25,104 nucleotides of DNA from Bacillota bacterium (GTDB taxonomy: Bacteria > Bacillota_C > Negativicutes > JAEYSJ01), in assembly GCA_023434855.1 (NCBI GenBank), contig JAEYSJ010000320.1, positions 1-25,104 on the forward strand. The letters run 5' to 3'. Positions within the stretch are counted from its first letter, which is position 1, and each line of letters begins with the position of its first letter. The translations under genes were made by a program, and so were the position numbers. The notes under the pieces are model-generated. The model was not told the origin of the DNA. It did not search any database and saw only the letters and a list, made by a program, of their open reading frames with translations. Positions 24,334 through 25,104 of this stretch are shown piece after piece.

Positions 24334-25104
24334 ATGCTGGAAAAAGTGGATTTGTCCAAGAAACTCAGTAAAGACGAATATAAGGAAATGATTGATCCTT
24401 TACGGGAAAAGCTGGGGAAATTGCAGCGGCAGGCGCGGGATTTAAAGATACCGGTAGTAATTGTTTTTGAAGGCTGGGATGCTGCCGGTAAGGGTACGTT
24501 TATCAATGAACTTATATTGGCGCTTGATCCACGGGGGTTTAATGTTTTTTCAACCCGTGAGGAGCCTAATGAAGAAGAAAAGCTGCGGCCCTATTTCTGG
24601 CGGTTTTGGACGAAGATACCCCAGCAGGGACGGATTGTTATATTTGACCGCAGCTGGTATACCAGGGTATTGACAGACAGAGTGAACAAAGTCATTAGTA
24701 CGGAAGAGTTGCACGAAATTTTTCACGATATTCCGTCTTTCGAAAGACAATTGTCTGACGACGGCACGCTTATTATTAAGTATTTTCTACATATCAGTAA
24801 AAAAGAACAAAAAGAGCGCCTGGAAAATTTGCAGAATGATCCGGTAACCGCCTGGCGGGTAACAGATGATGACTGGAAACATCATAAACAGTATGATCAC
24901 TACTTACAGGCTGTGGAGGAGATGACGCAAAAAACCGATACTGGCTATGCACCATGGACGATTGTGGAATCTCACGACAGGCGGTTTGCAGTAACAAAAA
25001 TTATTACCGATGTTATTCAGGCTCTGGAAAAGAGGATTGCGGCGGTAGTGGCTGACCGGGCGGTGCAAGGAGAATGTTCAATACGTAATCAGCCGGTGGA
25101 AGAC
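24334..25104 (+). CDS. Polyphosphate:AMP phosphotransferase, PPK2 family (3' end outside window)
   Basis: The open frame runs from this ATG to the last base of the window without a stop (257 codons). The protein starts MLEKVDLSKKLSKDEYKEMI and contains a Walker A motif FEGWDAAGKGT (residues 45-55), a TREEPNEEEKLRPYFWRFW block (74-92) and the Walker B-like IFDRSWY (103-109), all diagnostic of PPK2 kinases. The N-terminal sequence resembles the first half of two-domain polyphosphate:AMP phosphotransferases (about 500 residues), which make ADP from AMP using polyphosphate. A second PPK2 domain would therefore be expected beyond the window. Start supported by GGGGAGGTG (24319-24327) 6 bases upstream. 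A single-domain PPK2 cannot be excluded from what is visible. Confidence 0.9.
   Translation, partial: MLEKVDLSKKLSKDEYKEMIDPLREKLGKLQRQARDLKIPVVIVFEGWDAAGKGTFINELILALDPRGFNVFSTREEPNEEEKLRPYFWRFWTKIPQQGRIVIFDRSWYTRVLTDRVNKVISTEELHEIFHDIPSFERQLSDDGTLIIKYFLHISKKEQKERLENLQNDPVTAWRVTDDDWKHHKQYDHYLQAVEEMTQKTDTGYAPWTIVESHDRRFAVTKIITDVIQALEKRIAAVVADRAVQGECSIRNQPVED

Noticed and set aside
24191..24391. 66-codon frame between the nitroreductase and ppk2 genes
   Set aside because: It overlaps the repeat arm and the start of ppk2 in another frame; the apparent hydrophobic part is repeat-derived.

Overview
The window is almost entirely a glycogen metabolism locus read from the + strand, from what looks like an anaerobic Firmicute. 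The evidence for that assignment is: near-perfect AGGAGG ribosome binding sites, frequent TTG/GTG starts, the GlgC+GlgD two-subunit ADP-glucose pyrophosphorylase typical of Firmicutes, and moderate GC (mid-40s percent by eye). The Negativicutes (Sporomusa/Pelosinus-like) are my best guess, but no marker gene here proves it.

Layout. Positions 2-1021 hold the 3' part of a glycogen synthase gene (glgA copy 1). It is followed by glgP (copy 1, 1121-3553), a 194-bp inverted repeat and a strong terminator, then glgB-glgC-glgD (copy 1) running directly into a second glgP (8207-10828). After a 292-bp AT-rich gap comes a third glgP (11121-13577), then glgB-glgC-glgD-glgA (copy 2, 13720-19501). A large alpha-amylase/4-alpha-glucanotransferase fusion (19586-23047) closes the locus. 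Beyond it are a SagB-type nitroreductase bracketed by two copies of a dispersed inverted-repeat element, and the 5' part of a PPK2-family polyphosphate:AMP phosphotransferase gene that runs off the right edge.

How the genes work together. GlgC/GlgD make ADP-glucose, GlgA extends alpha-1,4 chains, and GlgB adds alpha-1,6 branches. GlgP removes glucose 1-phosphate from chain ends, and the amylase-MalQ fusion handles maltodextrin and limit-dextrin trimming and chain transfer. All steps except the final fusion are present at least twice, GlgP three times. The copies differ throughout at synonymous positions, so the duplication is old rather than an assembly artefact.

Most notable observations. 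(1) The first GlgA has lost several near-invariant active-site residues while the second keeps them, suggesting a non-catalytic or respecialised paralogue. (2) A P-B-C-D-(A) gene module is repeated in tandem. (3) A hairpin that could end transcription follows each glgP. (4) There are three non-coding structures: a 194-bp inverted repeat, an 11-bp perfect stem directly before the glgB2 ribosome binding site, and the repeat pair around the nitroreductase gene. I see no CRISPR array, tRNA, rRNA, insertion sequence or transposase.
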